Source: an uncultured Clostridia bacterium (GTDB lineage: Bacteria > Bacillota > Clostridia > Christensenellales > CAG-138). From it: a stretch of 8,098 nucleotides of DNA. The stretch lies in NCBI GenBank assembly GCA_937913075.1, contig CALEPU010000090.1:1-8098 (forward strand), given 5' to 3'. The notes below the pieces were generated by a model that saw only the letters and a list, made by a program, of their open reading frames with translations, ran no database searches and had not been told where the DNA came from. Below, piece by piece: positions 1 through 5,801 of this stretch (position 1 is its first letter; every line of letters begins with the position of its first letter). A program made the position numbers and the translations under genes.

Positions 1-548
1 CCGCCGTTGCCGCCGTAGCTGAACACGCCGTTCGCACCGGAAGCGGAGCTCGTGATCGTGCCGCCCGTGACGGTGGTCGTCGAGCCTCCCATTACGAGCA
101 GCGCCGCGTTGAGACCGTAGAAATTGCAGTTGTCGCCGCCGTCGGAATCGCCGGACTTGGTAACGGTAATGTTCTCAAGCGTTACGGCATCCGAGGTATT
201 TATGATCAGCGCACTCTCGTCCGCGGTCGTCGAAGAATAAGACTCGCCGCTTTTCGAAACGGCAGAGGTGATCTCCTCTGCGCCGGTGTAGGTAAAGTCG
301 GAAGTGCTTCCGCCGGGACCTCCAGGGCCGCCGAATCCGCCCGGAGGCGTGCCGTCGGGCGGATTACCGCCGGGGCCGTCGGGAGGAGCTTCGGGAGGCG
401 TGCCTTCAGGCAGATCGCCTGCGGGACCGCCCTGTAAGCTCTGTGTGCCGTCGGCTTCGGTATTCGTGCCGGCGTTGTTTGTACCGCTGCATGCGGCAAG
501 GGAAAGAATGAGGGCAAATGCCAACATGATCGAAATAAACTTTTTCAT
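1..548 (-). CDS. Beta-helix surface lipoprotein, N-terminal part (runs off left edge)
   Basis: Read on the minus strand from ATG at 548-546, the frame stays open for 182 codons to the window edge, so the C-terminus is missing. The start is fixed by an AAGGAGGC ribosome site at 556-563, about 8 bases upstream. Residues 1-20 form a lipoprotein signal peptide (MKKF, hydrophobic core, lipobox L17-A18-A19-C20), which predicts attachment to the outer face of the membrane. Residues 39-80 are a Gly/Pro-rich linker with repeated DGTPPGG-like words. From about residue 84, short strands with polar turns begin (ALIINTSDAVTLENITVTK, then TTTVTGGTITSS), the pattern of a right-handed parallel beta-helix. 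The binding target cannot be read from this part. It is divergent from the next gene and has its own promoter. Secreted lipoprotein is well supported; adhesin or polysaccharide-binding is inference. Confidence 0.85.
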   Translation of the reverse strand, partial: MKKFISIMLAFALILSLAACSGTNNAGTNTEADGTQSLQGGPAGDLPEGTPPEAPPDGPGGNPPDGTPPGGFGGPGGPGGSTSDFTYTGAEEITSAVSKSGESYSSTTADESALIINTSDAVTLENITVTKSGDSDGGDNCNFYGLNAALLVMGGSTTTVTGGTITSSASGANGVFSYGGNG

Positions 549-577
549 GCTCAAAGCCTCCTTGTGCGGTTTCGTAT

Positions 578-606
578 ATTATACCAGATAATTTAAGTAC
601 ATACAA
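578..606 (-). promoter_or_regulatory. Sigma-A promoter for the beta-helix lipoprotein
   Basis: On the minus strand: -35 TTGTAT (606-601), a 17-base spacer and a perfect -10 TATAAT (583-578) preceded by the extended element TGG. Transcription would start near 571, giving a leader of roughly 20-25 bases that carries only the ribosome site. Strong match to a housekeeping promoter. Confidence 0.75.
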
Positions 607-635
607 TGGATCGATCATGGCAATCGAAAGGCAAA

Positions 636-664
636 TTCAGTCGGCTTCCGTTCGATTTTATAAT
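636..664 (+). promoter_or_regulatory. Possible second plus-strand promoter
   Basis: A perfect -10 TATAAT (659-664) lies 17 bases after TTCAGT (636-641), which matches only three of six -35 positions and has no extended element. If real it would transcribe through the repeat array toward the downstream surface-protein gene. It could also be chance in an AT-rich stretch. Confidence 0.3.
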
Positions 665-718
665 AGAGCTCAGAATTCATGACCGACCGCTCGCCGCGGC
701 TCTTTTCTTTGGTTCGTA

Positions 719-762
719 AACTGCGACGCAACCGTGGCGCAACTGTGGCGAATTTGCGACAT
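719..762 (+). repeat. Four tandem 11-bp direct repeats, operator-like
   Basis: Consecutive 11-base units: AACTGCGACGC (719-729), AACCGTGGCGC (730-740), AACTGTGGCGA (741-751) and the weaker ATTTGCGACAT (752-762). The last ends 12 bases before the -35 at 775. An 11-base period is close to one helical turn, so every unit faces the same side of the DNA, as expected for an activator array next to RNA polymerase. Read on the other strand the units carry CAGTTGCG/CGGTTGCG words loosely like LytTR-type boxes, but the match is imperfect and I do not assign a regulator. The repeats are seen; the function is inferred. Confidence 0.6.
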
Positions 763-774
763 TGTTCATTTTCC

Positions 775-803
775 TTGACATACCGCTTGTTTTATGCTAA
801 TCT
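775..803 (+). promoter_or_regulatory. Promoter for the stalked Cthe_2159-type surface protein
   Basis: Consensus -35 TTGACA (775-780), a 17-base spacer and -10 TAATCT (798-803) with extended element TGC (795-797). The -10 is weak (three of six), which suits a promoter that depends on the extended element or on an activator at the adjacent 11-bp repeats. Predicted start near 810, giving an unusually long leader of about 255 bases. Confidence 0.6.
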
Positions 804-813
804 TCATGCGTGT

Positions 814-827
814 TTTATGTGCATAAA
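814..827 (+). promoter_or_regulatory. Inverted repeat TTTATG-N2-CATAAA at transcription start
   Basis: Six-base arms TTTATG (814-819) and CATAAA (822-827) around a 2-base centre, just downstream of the expected start near 810. The position fits a repressor operator. As RNA it would form only a weak 5-bp hairpin, so a DNA site is the likelier role. Short AT-rich palindromes also arise by chance. Confidence 0.35.
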
Positions 828-869
828 GAGTGCCGATATGCCCCGCGTTCAACGGGTCTTCGGTCTGCT

Positions 870-1034
870 TTGCACTGCGGGCTGCTTAAACACAATACGG
901 ACGGCGATCCTCCGTCCCGTTTTGAGTTGAGCTCAGCAGTCCGACGCAATGTCTGAACCGCCCCATCGGGGGTTATCCGAATGAGCAATAACAGTTCGGT
1001 CAAAAGCTTCAGAGGCTGTGCGGCATAACGCCGC
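870..1034 (+). promoter_or_regulatory. Structured 5' leader, candidate cis-regulatory RNA
   Basis: Three successive foldable domains can be drawn by hand. Domain I: TTGC (870-873) pairs with GCAA (946-949) and GGGCTGCT (879-886) with AGCAGTCC (935-942, one G-U), enclosing a GGACGG/CCGTCC hairpin (899-904/912-917). Domain II: TCTGAA (952-957) can pair with TTCAGA (1008-1013), with CCGAA/TTCGG (977-981/995-999) inside; an alternative AACC...GGTT hairpin at 956-974 competes for its base. Domain III: GCGGC/GCCGC (1020-1024/1030-1034), ending 16 bases before the AAAGGA ribosome site at 1051. I do not recognise a known riboswitch family. Pairing is visible, regulation is inferred, and GC-rich DNA folds easily. 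Confidence 0.4.
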
Positions 1035-1066
1035 TCTTGTCCCTGAACGGAAAGGAATGCAGAATT

Positions 1067-2959
1067 ATGATCATCAAAAGAACGGCTGCCGCACTGCTTG
1101 CCTTGGTGCTTGCGGTCATGCCGCTGAGCTCTGCCGTAATGGCGGAAGGCGACGTTCATGAAAATTCCGGCGCCTCGAGCACGATTACTTTTACCTTCAC
1201 AAACAGCGGAATAACCGCCTCCGAAGAGGATGAGGAAAGTTACTCGATAGACGGTACAAAGCTGAAGATCAAGGCGAGCGGCACTTATACCCTGACCGGA
1301 AGCTGCACGAACGGCAGCATTACGGTCAAGAAGGGAACTACCGGCGTTACCCTTGTGCTCAGCAATCTTGACCTCAAGAGCGCTGACACCGCTCCTATTT
1401 TGTGCAATAAGGGTACCGAAGTCAATATTTCCGCCGCGTCAGGCACGGTGAACAAGCTCACGGATACCTCGCTCAATAACGACGATACACATCCCGAAAA
1501 TACCAATGCCGAGAACGCGGTCATTAAGGGCAAGGACGGCAGTCGCCTGACGTTTTCGGGCGGCGGTACGCTCATAGTTACGGCAAACGGCAAAAACGCC
1601 ATCAAGGGCGGCGCGGACCTTGCCGCAAACGGCGATACACCCGCATCAAGCGCAAGCCTTACCGTAAAGCAGCTCACCCTTAACGTCACGGCGAACGTAA
1701 ACGATGCCGTAAAGAGCGATCAGCTCCTGAACATACAGTCCGGCAAGATCACTATCTCCGCCGCGGGCAACGCCGTCAGATGCGACCGGACGCTGAATAT
1801 AGGTCAATCCGGAAGCGGTCCGAATTTAACGATCACTTCGTCTTCCGTGGGTCTGAGCAGCGCCGTTATCAACATCTCCGGAGGCAATATCTCCGTCAAT
1901 TCTTCAAGCGACGGCATTAGAAGCGCAAGCAGCGGTCTCGGCGATTACCCGTTTGCCTGCAATATTAACGGCGGTACCGTCACCGTCAATTCCACCGACG
2001 GAGACGGCATCGACTCGAACGGCACGGTTTCCTTCAACGGCGGCAGCGTGACCGTTTTCTCCTCCGAAGACGATTTGGATTCCCCCCTTGAAAGCGTTCG
2101 CGGCATAACGCTTGCCGGAGGAACTCTTTTCGGAATGGGCATGGCCGGCACGGTCGAAAACCCGTCTGCGGCGCGGCAGGTATACGTAACCTTCGGGCGC
2201 GCGACGAACGGCGTCAGCGCCTTGAACATTCCCAAAGGCAGCACCGTCACGCTGACAAACGCTTCCGGAAGCACGCTCTTTACAACCACCGCCAAGCGGA
2301 ATGCCGGCTATATAATTTTCAGTTCGCCTTCTCTCACCGACGGCATGCAGGTAAAGCTTTTGATCAATGGCTCCGAGATCGCAACCGCGACGGCGGGGTA
2401 TGACGCCGGCAGCAATCCCGGGGTTCCGGGTACGCCCGCTCCCACTGCAACTCCTACCTCAGCTCCTACCTCGGCTCCTACCTCGGCTCCGACAGGTTCA
2501 CCGACTTCAACAGCTTCCCCGACCGCTGCGCCGGCGCCGACAGATAGCGGCAATACGCCTGAGCCGACCGGCGCAAATACTGCGGCTCCTTCCGCTCCCG
2601 CCTCATCCGAACAGCCTGACGGCAGCGGCGATCCCGACGCAACCGAAGCGTCAGGTACTGCGGAAGCTACAGACGGTCCCGAAGCCACCGACGAGACCGA
2701 GGCGCCGCCGGTTACGGATGCTCCGGAAGCGGAAGGAACGGACGGATCCGACGATGCCGACACGCGTGTCGACACAGACGAACCTGCGGCTGCCGATGCG
2801 CCCGGCGCAGATGATAATGCAAAGACCCGCTCCGGCGGCAGCGTTATTCCGTTGGTCATCGGAGGCGCGGCAGTGCTCGCAGGAGCAGGTGCGGCAATCG
2901 GTCTCGCTGCATCGCACAAAAAGAAAAAAGCAGCCCGCACGAACGGCGGTCGCAATTAA
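1067..2959 (+). CDS. Cthe_2159-type carbohydrate-binding beta-helix protein with stalk and C-terminal membrane anchor
   Basis: 630 residues from ATG 1067, chosen over the TTG at 1037 because it begins the signal peptide directly and has AAAGGA at 1051-1056, 10 bases upstream. Residues 1-26 are a Sec signal peptide (cleavage likely after VMA). Residues 38-135 resemble the N-terminal part of the Cthe_2159 family (SGTYTLTGS, ITVKKGTTGVTLVLSNLDL). Residues 150-345 hold beta-helix coils with NAI/DGI turns, including DGDGIDSNG at 311-319; a terminal beta module follows to about 445. Residues 453-590 are a Thr/Pro/Ala stalk turning acidic, then a membrane helix (593-615) and a KKKK tail, with no LPXTG motif. 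The family founder is reported to bind cellulose and acidic polysaccharide; binding here is inferred from family. It is a paralogue of the next gene. Confidence 0.85.
   Translation: MIIKRTAAALLALVLAVMPLSSAVMAEGDVHENSGASSTITFTFTNSGITASEEDEESYSIDGTKLKIKASGTYTLTGSCTNGSITVKKGTTGVTLVLSNLDLKSADTAPILCNKGTEVNISAASGTVNKLTDTSLNNDDTHPENTNAENAVIKGKDGSRLTFSGGGTLIVTANGKNAIKGGADLAANGDTPASSASLTVKQLTLNVTANVNDAVKSDQLLNIQSGKITISAAGNAVRCDRTLNIGQSGSGPNLTITSSSVGLSSAVINISGGNISVNSSSDGIRSASSGLGDYPFACNINGGTVTVNSTDGDGIDSNGTVSFNGGSVTVFSSEDDLDSPLESVRGITLAGGTLFGMGMAGTVENPSAARQVYVTFGRATNGVSALNIPKGSTVTLTNASGSTLFTTTAKRNAGYIIFSSPSLTDGMQVKLLINGSEIATATAGYDAGSNPGVPGTPAPTATPTSAPTSAPTSAPTGSPTSTASPTAAPAPTDSGNTPEPTGANTAAPSAPASSEQPDGSGDPDATEASGTAEATDGPEATDETEAPPVTDAPEAEGTDGSDDADTRVDTDEPAAADAPGADDNAKTRSGGSVIPLVIGGAAVLAGAGAAIGLAASHKKKKAARTNGGRN
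2451..2490 (+). repeat. 12-bp tandem repeat coding for the SAPT stalk
   Basis: The 12-base unit CTCCTACCTCGG occurs at 2451-2462 (last bases AG), 2463-2474 and 2475-2486, with a partial fourth copy to 2490. It encodes repeated Ser-Ala-Pro-Thr at the start of the stalk. A 12-base unit keeps frame, so copy-number change would alter stalk length without breaking the gene. Confidence 0.7.
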
Positions 2960-3121
2960 GCCAAGCCCTTAAAGGGCAACGCCGGCACTTTGTTAAGGCG
3001 AGCATATCGGTTACGCCGCTCGCGGCATATACACCGACGAGCGCTCGATCGATTGCTGTTCCAATGACACGGTGCTGACACATAATTGTACTTCGGCGTT
3101 GCGATTTGAGCTTAAAGCGTA

Positions 3122-3130
3122 TGTTAGAAT
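3122..3130 (+). promoter_or_regulatory. Extended -10 element upstream of the second Cthe_2159-type gene
   Basis: TGT-TAGAAT (3122-3130) is a good extended -10 lying 36 bases before the start codon. No -35 sits at 17-base spacing; TTGCGA at 3099 is 20 bases away. The gene may use this element alone, or may be reached by read-through from the upstream gene, after which I see no convincing terminator in 2960-3121. Confidence 0.4.
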
Positions 3131-3166
3131 ATACCCAGCGAAACGAAAAGAAATGGAGAATGTAAA

Positions 3167-4843
3167 ATGAAAACAAAGGTTTTTAATATCATTACCGTAT
3201 TCTTGCTCTGCACGGTGCTTTCCTTAGGGCTTATCGGATGCGAAAACGGCGCTCAGGGGACCAATAAGGGTGATAATCAGGGAGCCAACGTTGTTACTAT
3301 TTCTTCTGCTTCAACGATGGTGGAGGCCCCCGTTACGGCGGATGAATCCATAACCGCAGCGGAGGCGACGGGTGAATTCAGCATGACTACTGCCGACGGC
3401 GATTTCACGCAGGACGGCTCTAAATACACCGTTACCAAGGCGGGCGTCTATACCTTGAGCGGCGCCCTTGACGGGCAGATAATCGTTGCCGCCGGCAAGG
3501 ACGCCGTCGTTGAGCTGGAGCTCGCAGGCGTTACCATCACCTGCTCGGAGGATTCTCCGATAAGGATATTCTCTGCGGATAAGGTCGAGATATCCGCCAA
3601 GAACCGCACCGAAAACATCATTCGTGACGCGCGTCCCAAAAAGACCGGAGATGAGAGCGATCAGGGCGCCGGTGCAATAAGCGCGAAAACGGATATCAAG
3701 ATCAAGGGCGCAGGCGTACTCGTGATAGAGGGCGGCTTTAACAACGGCATACACACCACAAAGGATCTCACCATCCAGAAGCTCGCTTTAAAGGTCACCG
3801 CCGTCAATAACGCCATAAGGGGCGGAGATTCGGTAAAGATCGAAAGCGGTATCGTAGTCGCCATTTCAACTGAGGGCGACGGCGTCAAGACCAAGAGCAC
3901 CGATATGGCCAAGTCGGGGAAGATGCGCGGCGACATCACGCTGAGCGGCGGAACTCTTGAGATTTGGGCCGCGGGCGACGGCATTCAGGCCGCGCATGAT
4001 TTTATTATGAATTCCGGTGAGGGGCTCGTGCCCGAAGCCACTATTTTTACCGGCGCGTACAGCACCTACACTGCGGATACTGCGACTACCGAATCCTATA
4101 AGGGCGTAAAAACGGAAAACGCCATAGAAATCTCCGCTGGCAGGATAATTATTTCGAGCTTTGACGACGGGCTCCATGCCAACAGCGGCACCGCCTTTGA
4201 GGGCGGCGGCACAGGCGTCGGCAACGTCACCATTTCCGGCGGCACTGTTGTTACAACGGTCTATTCCCCCGAAGGGAAAACCAGCGCTTGGGACGGACAG
4301 AAAGCGGTCTCCGGCGCTGACGGCATACATGCAAACGGCACGCTCACAATATCGGGCGGCAGCGTCGTTATCGACAGCGCATGGGAAGGAATAGAAGCCA
4401 ACGTGATCGAGATATCGGACGGTATCACGATGGTCAGCTCCGTGGACGACGGATTGAACGCCTGCAAGGGCGAACAGACCCCCATAGTGAAAATTACGGG
4501 CGGCGTGCTCGATGTAACCGCGTCTCCCAACGGAGATTTTGACGGCATCGATTCCAACGGCAGCTACATTCAGTCCGGCGGGCTTGTAATTACCCGCGGT
4601 CCCAACAATGTGATGGCGGGTGCGATCGACGCAGAAAGCAGCATTACGGTAAGCGGCGGAACGCTGCTTGTGCTGGGCTATGGCAAGATAGAGGTAGCCG
4701 AGGGTGTAAAGCAGGCAGAGCTTTCGCTCCATTCGCAGGGTGAACATACTCTGACCGTCGACGATACAACGTACGTCTTCACCAATGCGTATGACTATGC
4801 TCAGACGCTCTGCGTGAGCGACGCGCAGGTGACGGGAAAATAA
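3167..4843 (+). CDS. Cthe_2159-type carbohydrate-binding beta-helix lipoprotein
   Basis: 558 residues from ATG 3167 with GGAGA at 3155-3159, 7 bases upstream. Residues 1-25 are a lipoprotein signal peptide with lipobox L22-I23-G24-C25, so the mature protein should be tethered to the outer membrane face. A short polar linker runs to about residue 65. Residues 69-153 form the family's N-terminal block (GVYTLSGALDGQIIV, VVELELAGVTIT, ADKVEIS). Residues 170-505 are a long beta-helix built of strands such as LSGGTLEI and ISGGSVVI alternating with turns DG[VIL]x[AST] at about 238, 271, 334, 385, 428 and 459, the last being DGIDSNG as in the upstream paralogue. The acidic ladder suggests calcium or glycan contacts; that is inference. 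It has no stalk or C-terminal helix. A hairpin terminator follows at 4930. Confidence 0.87.
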   Translation: MKTKVFNIITVFLLCTVLSLGLIGCENGAQGTNKGDNQGANVVTISSASTMVEAPVTADESITAAEATGEFSMTTADGDFTQDGSKYTVTKAGVYTLSGALDGQIIVAAGKDAVVELELAGVTITCSEDSPIRIFSADKVEISAKNRTENIIRDARPKKTGDESDQGAGAISAKTDIKIKGAGVLVIEGGFNNGIHTTKDLTIQKLALKVTAVNNAIRGGDSVKIESGIVVAISTEGDGVKTKSTDMAKSGKMRGDITLSGGTLEIWAAGDGIQAAHDFIMNSGEGLVPEATIFTGAYSTYTADTATTESYKGVKTENAIEISAGRIIISSFDDGLHANSGTAFEGGGTGVGNVTISGGTVVTTVYSPEGKTSAWDGQKAVSGADGIHANGTLTISGGSVVIDSAWEGIEANVIEISDGITMVSSVDDGLNACKGEQTPIVKITGGVLDVTASPNGDFDGIDSNGSYIQSGGLVITRGPNNVMAGAIDAESSITVSGGTLLVLGYGKIEVAEGVKQAELSLHSQGEHTLTVDDTTYVFTNAYDYAQTLCVSDAQVTGK

Positions 4844-4929
4844 CGGCTTGTGATATTTGCACCGCCAATGAATGCGGCGCATATTTCTCGAGACTTGGGC
4901 ACTCGCTGCGTAAGAATTAATAACATTGC

Positions 4930-4968
4930 CGGCTCCGGAGCGGACGTAATGCCCTTCCGGAGCCGTTT
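4930..4968 (+). terminator. Hairpin terminator after the beta-helix lipoprotein gene
   Basis: Perfect 10-bp stem CGGCTCCGGA (4930-4939) with TCCGGAGCCG (4956-4965) around a 16-base loop, followed by only TTT. The stem is strong and the U-tract short, so termination may be partial. A weaker hairpin at 4855-4884 (GC-A-CCGC with GCGG-C-GC) followed by TTTCTC precedes it. The site lies 87 bases after the stop codon and 24 bases before the next -35. Confidence 0.55.
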
Positions 4969-4992
4969 GCCGTATCATCACAATCCGTCGAT

Positions 4993-5021
4993 TTGCATTT
5001 GCCTTGCGTTTGTGGTAAAAT
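4993..5021 (+). promoter_or_regulatory. Promoter for the hydrolase/propeller operon
   Basis: -35 TTGCAT (4993-4998), a 17-base spacer and -10 TAAAAT (5016-5021) with extended element TGG (5013-5015). Expected start near 5028. The same -35 word and spacing recur at 7794-7822. Confidence 0.75.
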
Positions 5022-5024
5022 AGC

Positions 5025-5049
5025 ATCGGCATACGGCAGGTATGCCGAT
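5025..5049 (+). promoter_or_regulatory. Perfect 10-bp inverted repeat over the transcription start
   Basis: ATCGGCATAC (5025-5034), a 5-base centre GGCAG, then GTATGCCGAT (5040-5049). All ten arm bases pair. It begins four bases after the -10 and covers the predicted start, the classic place for a repressor operator. In RNA most of it could also form a 5'-end hairpin, which would stabilise the transcript. The symmetry is seen; the regulator is unknown and none is coded in the window. Confidence 0.55.
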
Positions 5050-5075
5050 CACTTCGCTTATATGCGGGAGTTGTT

Positions 5076-5786
5076 ATGTCAAAGGCTCTTATTAACGGTC
5101 AGATCATCAATTACGACATCGTCGGCGTGCGCGATTTCAAGCTGCGGACGCCTGCGCTCATGCTCCACGGCAATGGCGAGAGCATGGGTATTTTCGGCGG
5201 AGTTGTTGCGCCGCTGCTGGTTGCCAAAGGCTTCGTGCTTATGGACAGCCGTTGGCAGGGCGAGTCGCGTCCGCAGGACGAGGGCGCCGCTCCCCGCATC
5301 ACCTATGACCTCATGGCGGACGACGCGATAAAGCTCATGGAGGATGAGCTCGGCGTTAAAGAGTATGACGTCATCGGCTATTCCGACGGCGCTGTTACGG
5401 CGCTGCTTATGGCGATGCGCTCTATACGCATTCGCCGCCTAATACTCATTGGAGTGAATTCCGATCCCGCAGGCTTAAAGCCCAAGGGCATTAGGTATAT
5501 CCAGCGGGAGAAGCGCCTTGCCGAGCAGTCGGGCGACGCGGTCAAGCAGGAGCTCTGCCGCATGATGCTCGAGGAGCCTCACATCACCCGCGATATGCTC
5601 GCCTCCATAATCTGCGAGACGACCGTGATTTACGGCAAAAACGATGAGTTTGTCAAGAGGGACAATGCCTCCGCCATAGCCGACGCAATACCTCGCGGCA
5701 GCCTGCACGTTATAAACGGCGCAGGGCATGAGATACCCACTACCCACACGGGCGAGCTTTCCGATCTTATAAGAACTCTGCTCTGA
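5076..5786 (+). CDS. Alpha/beta hydrolase, soluble
   Basis: 236 residues from ATG 5076, with GGGAG at 5066-5070 five bases upstream. It has the alpha/beta hydrolase signature: oxyanion-hole strand LMLHGNG (28-34), nucleophile elbow G-Y-S103-D-G (101-105), acid IYGKND190, and histidine GAGH218. Together these give a complete Ser-Asp-His triad. The usual RGHGxS word after strand 4 reads RWQGES (59-64). The lid between residues 130 and 175 is short and charged. No signal peptide is seen, so it should be cytoplasmic. Closest in style are small esterase/peptidase-like hydrolases such as 3-oxoadipate enol-lactonase-like or MhpC-like proteins; substrate cannot be assigned. It is first in an operon, 15 bases before the propeller gene. 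Confidence 0.85.
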   Translation: MSKALINGQIINYDIVGVRDFKLRTPALMLHGNGESMGIFGGVVAPLLVAKGFVLMDSRWQGESRPQDEGAAPRITYDLMADDAIKLMEDELGVKEYDVIGYSDGAVTALLMAMRSIRIRRLILIGVNSDPAGLKPKGIRYIQREKRLAEQSGDAVKQELCRMMLEEPHITRDMLASIICETTVIYGKNDEFVKRDNASAIADAIPRGSLHVINGAGHEIPTTHTGELSDLIRTLL

Positions 5787-5801
5787 TAAAGATGATTTTC
5801 A

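Larger units (their letters stand above)
549..1066. other. Divergent intergenic regulatory region
   Basis: This 518-base gap separates two divergently transcribed surface-protein genes. I see no credible gene in it. It holds the minus-strand promoter at 578-606, a possible plus-strand promoter at 636-664, an array of 11-bp direct repeats at 719-762, a good plus-strand promoter at 775-803, a palindrome at 814-827 and a foldable leader at 870-1034. The ATG-started frame at 679-930 lacks a ribosome site and a recognisable protein character, and it crosses the promoter. Confidence 0.7.

Noticed and set aside
304..591. A Pro/Gly-rich 95-codon plus-strand frame
   Set aside because: It is the reverse reading of the Gly/Pro linker and signal peptide of the minus-strand lipoprotein, and has no ribosome site.
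622..657. Inverted repeat AATCGAA...TTCGATT before TTTATAAT
   Set aside because: Seven-base arms with a 22-base loop; too open for a terminator, and the following T-rich bases are better read as a possible -10. Could be a split operator but without further support.
679..930. An 83-codon frame in the divergent intergenic region
   Set aside because: No ribosome site, no recognisable protein character, and it contains the 11-bp repeats and the promoter for the downstream gene.
2308..2955. A 215-codon minus-strand frame rich in Ala, Ser and Val
   Set aside because: It is the antisense of the Thr/Pro/Ala stalk; the low-complexity repeat keeps several frames open.
2965..2977. GCCC-TTAAA-GGGC hairpin just after the stalked protein gene
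   Set aside because: Only 4 bp and followed by AACGCC rather than a T run, so not a credible terminator.
3866..5032. A 388-codon open frame on the minus strand
   Set aside because: It lies antisense to most of the beta-helix lipoprotein gene, crosses the terminator hairpin and the next promoter, and shows no family features. It is a composition shadow of a GC-rich gene.
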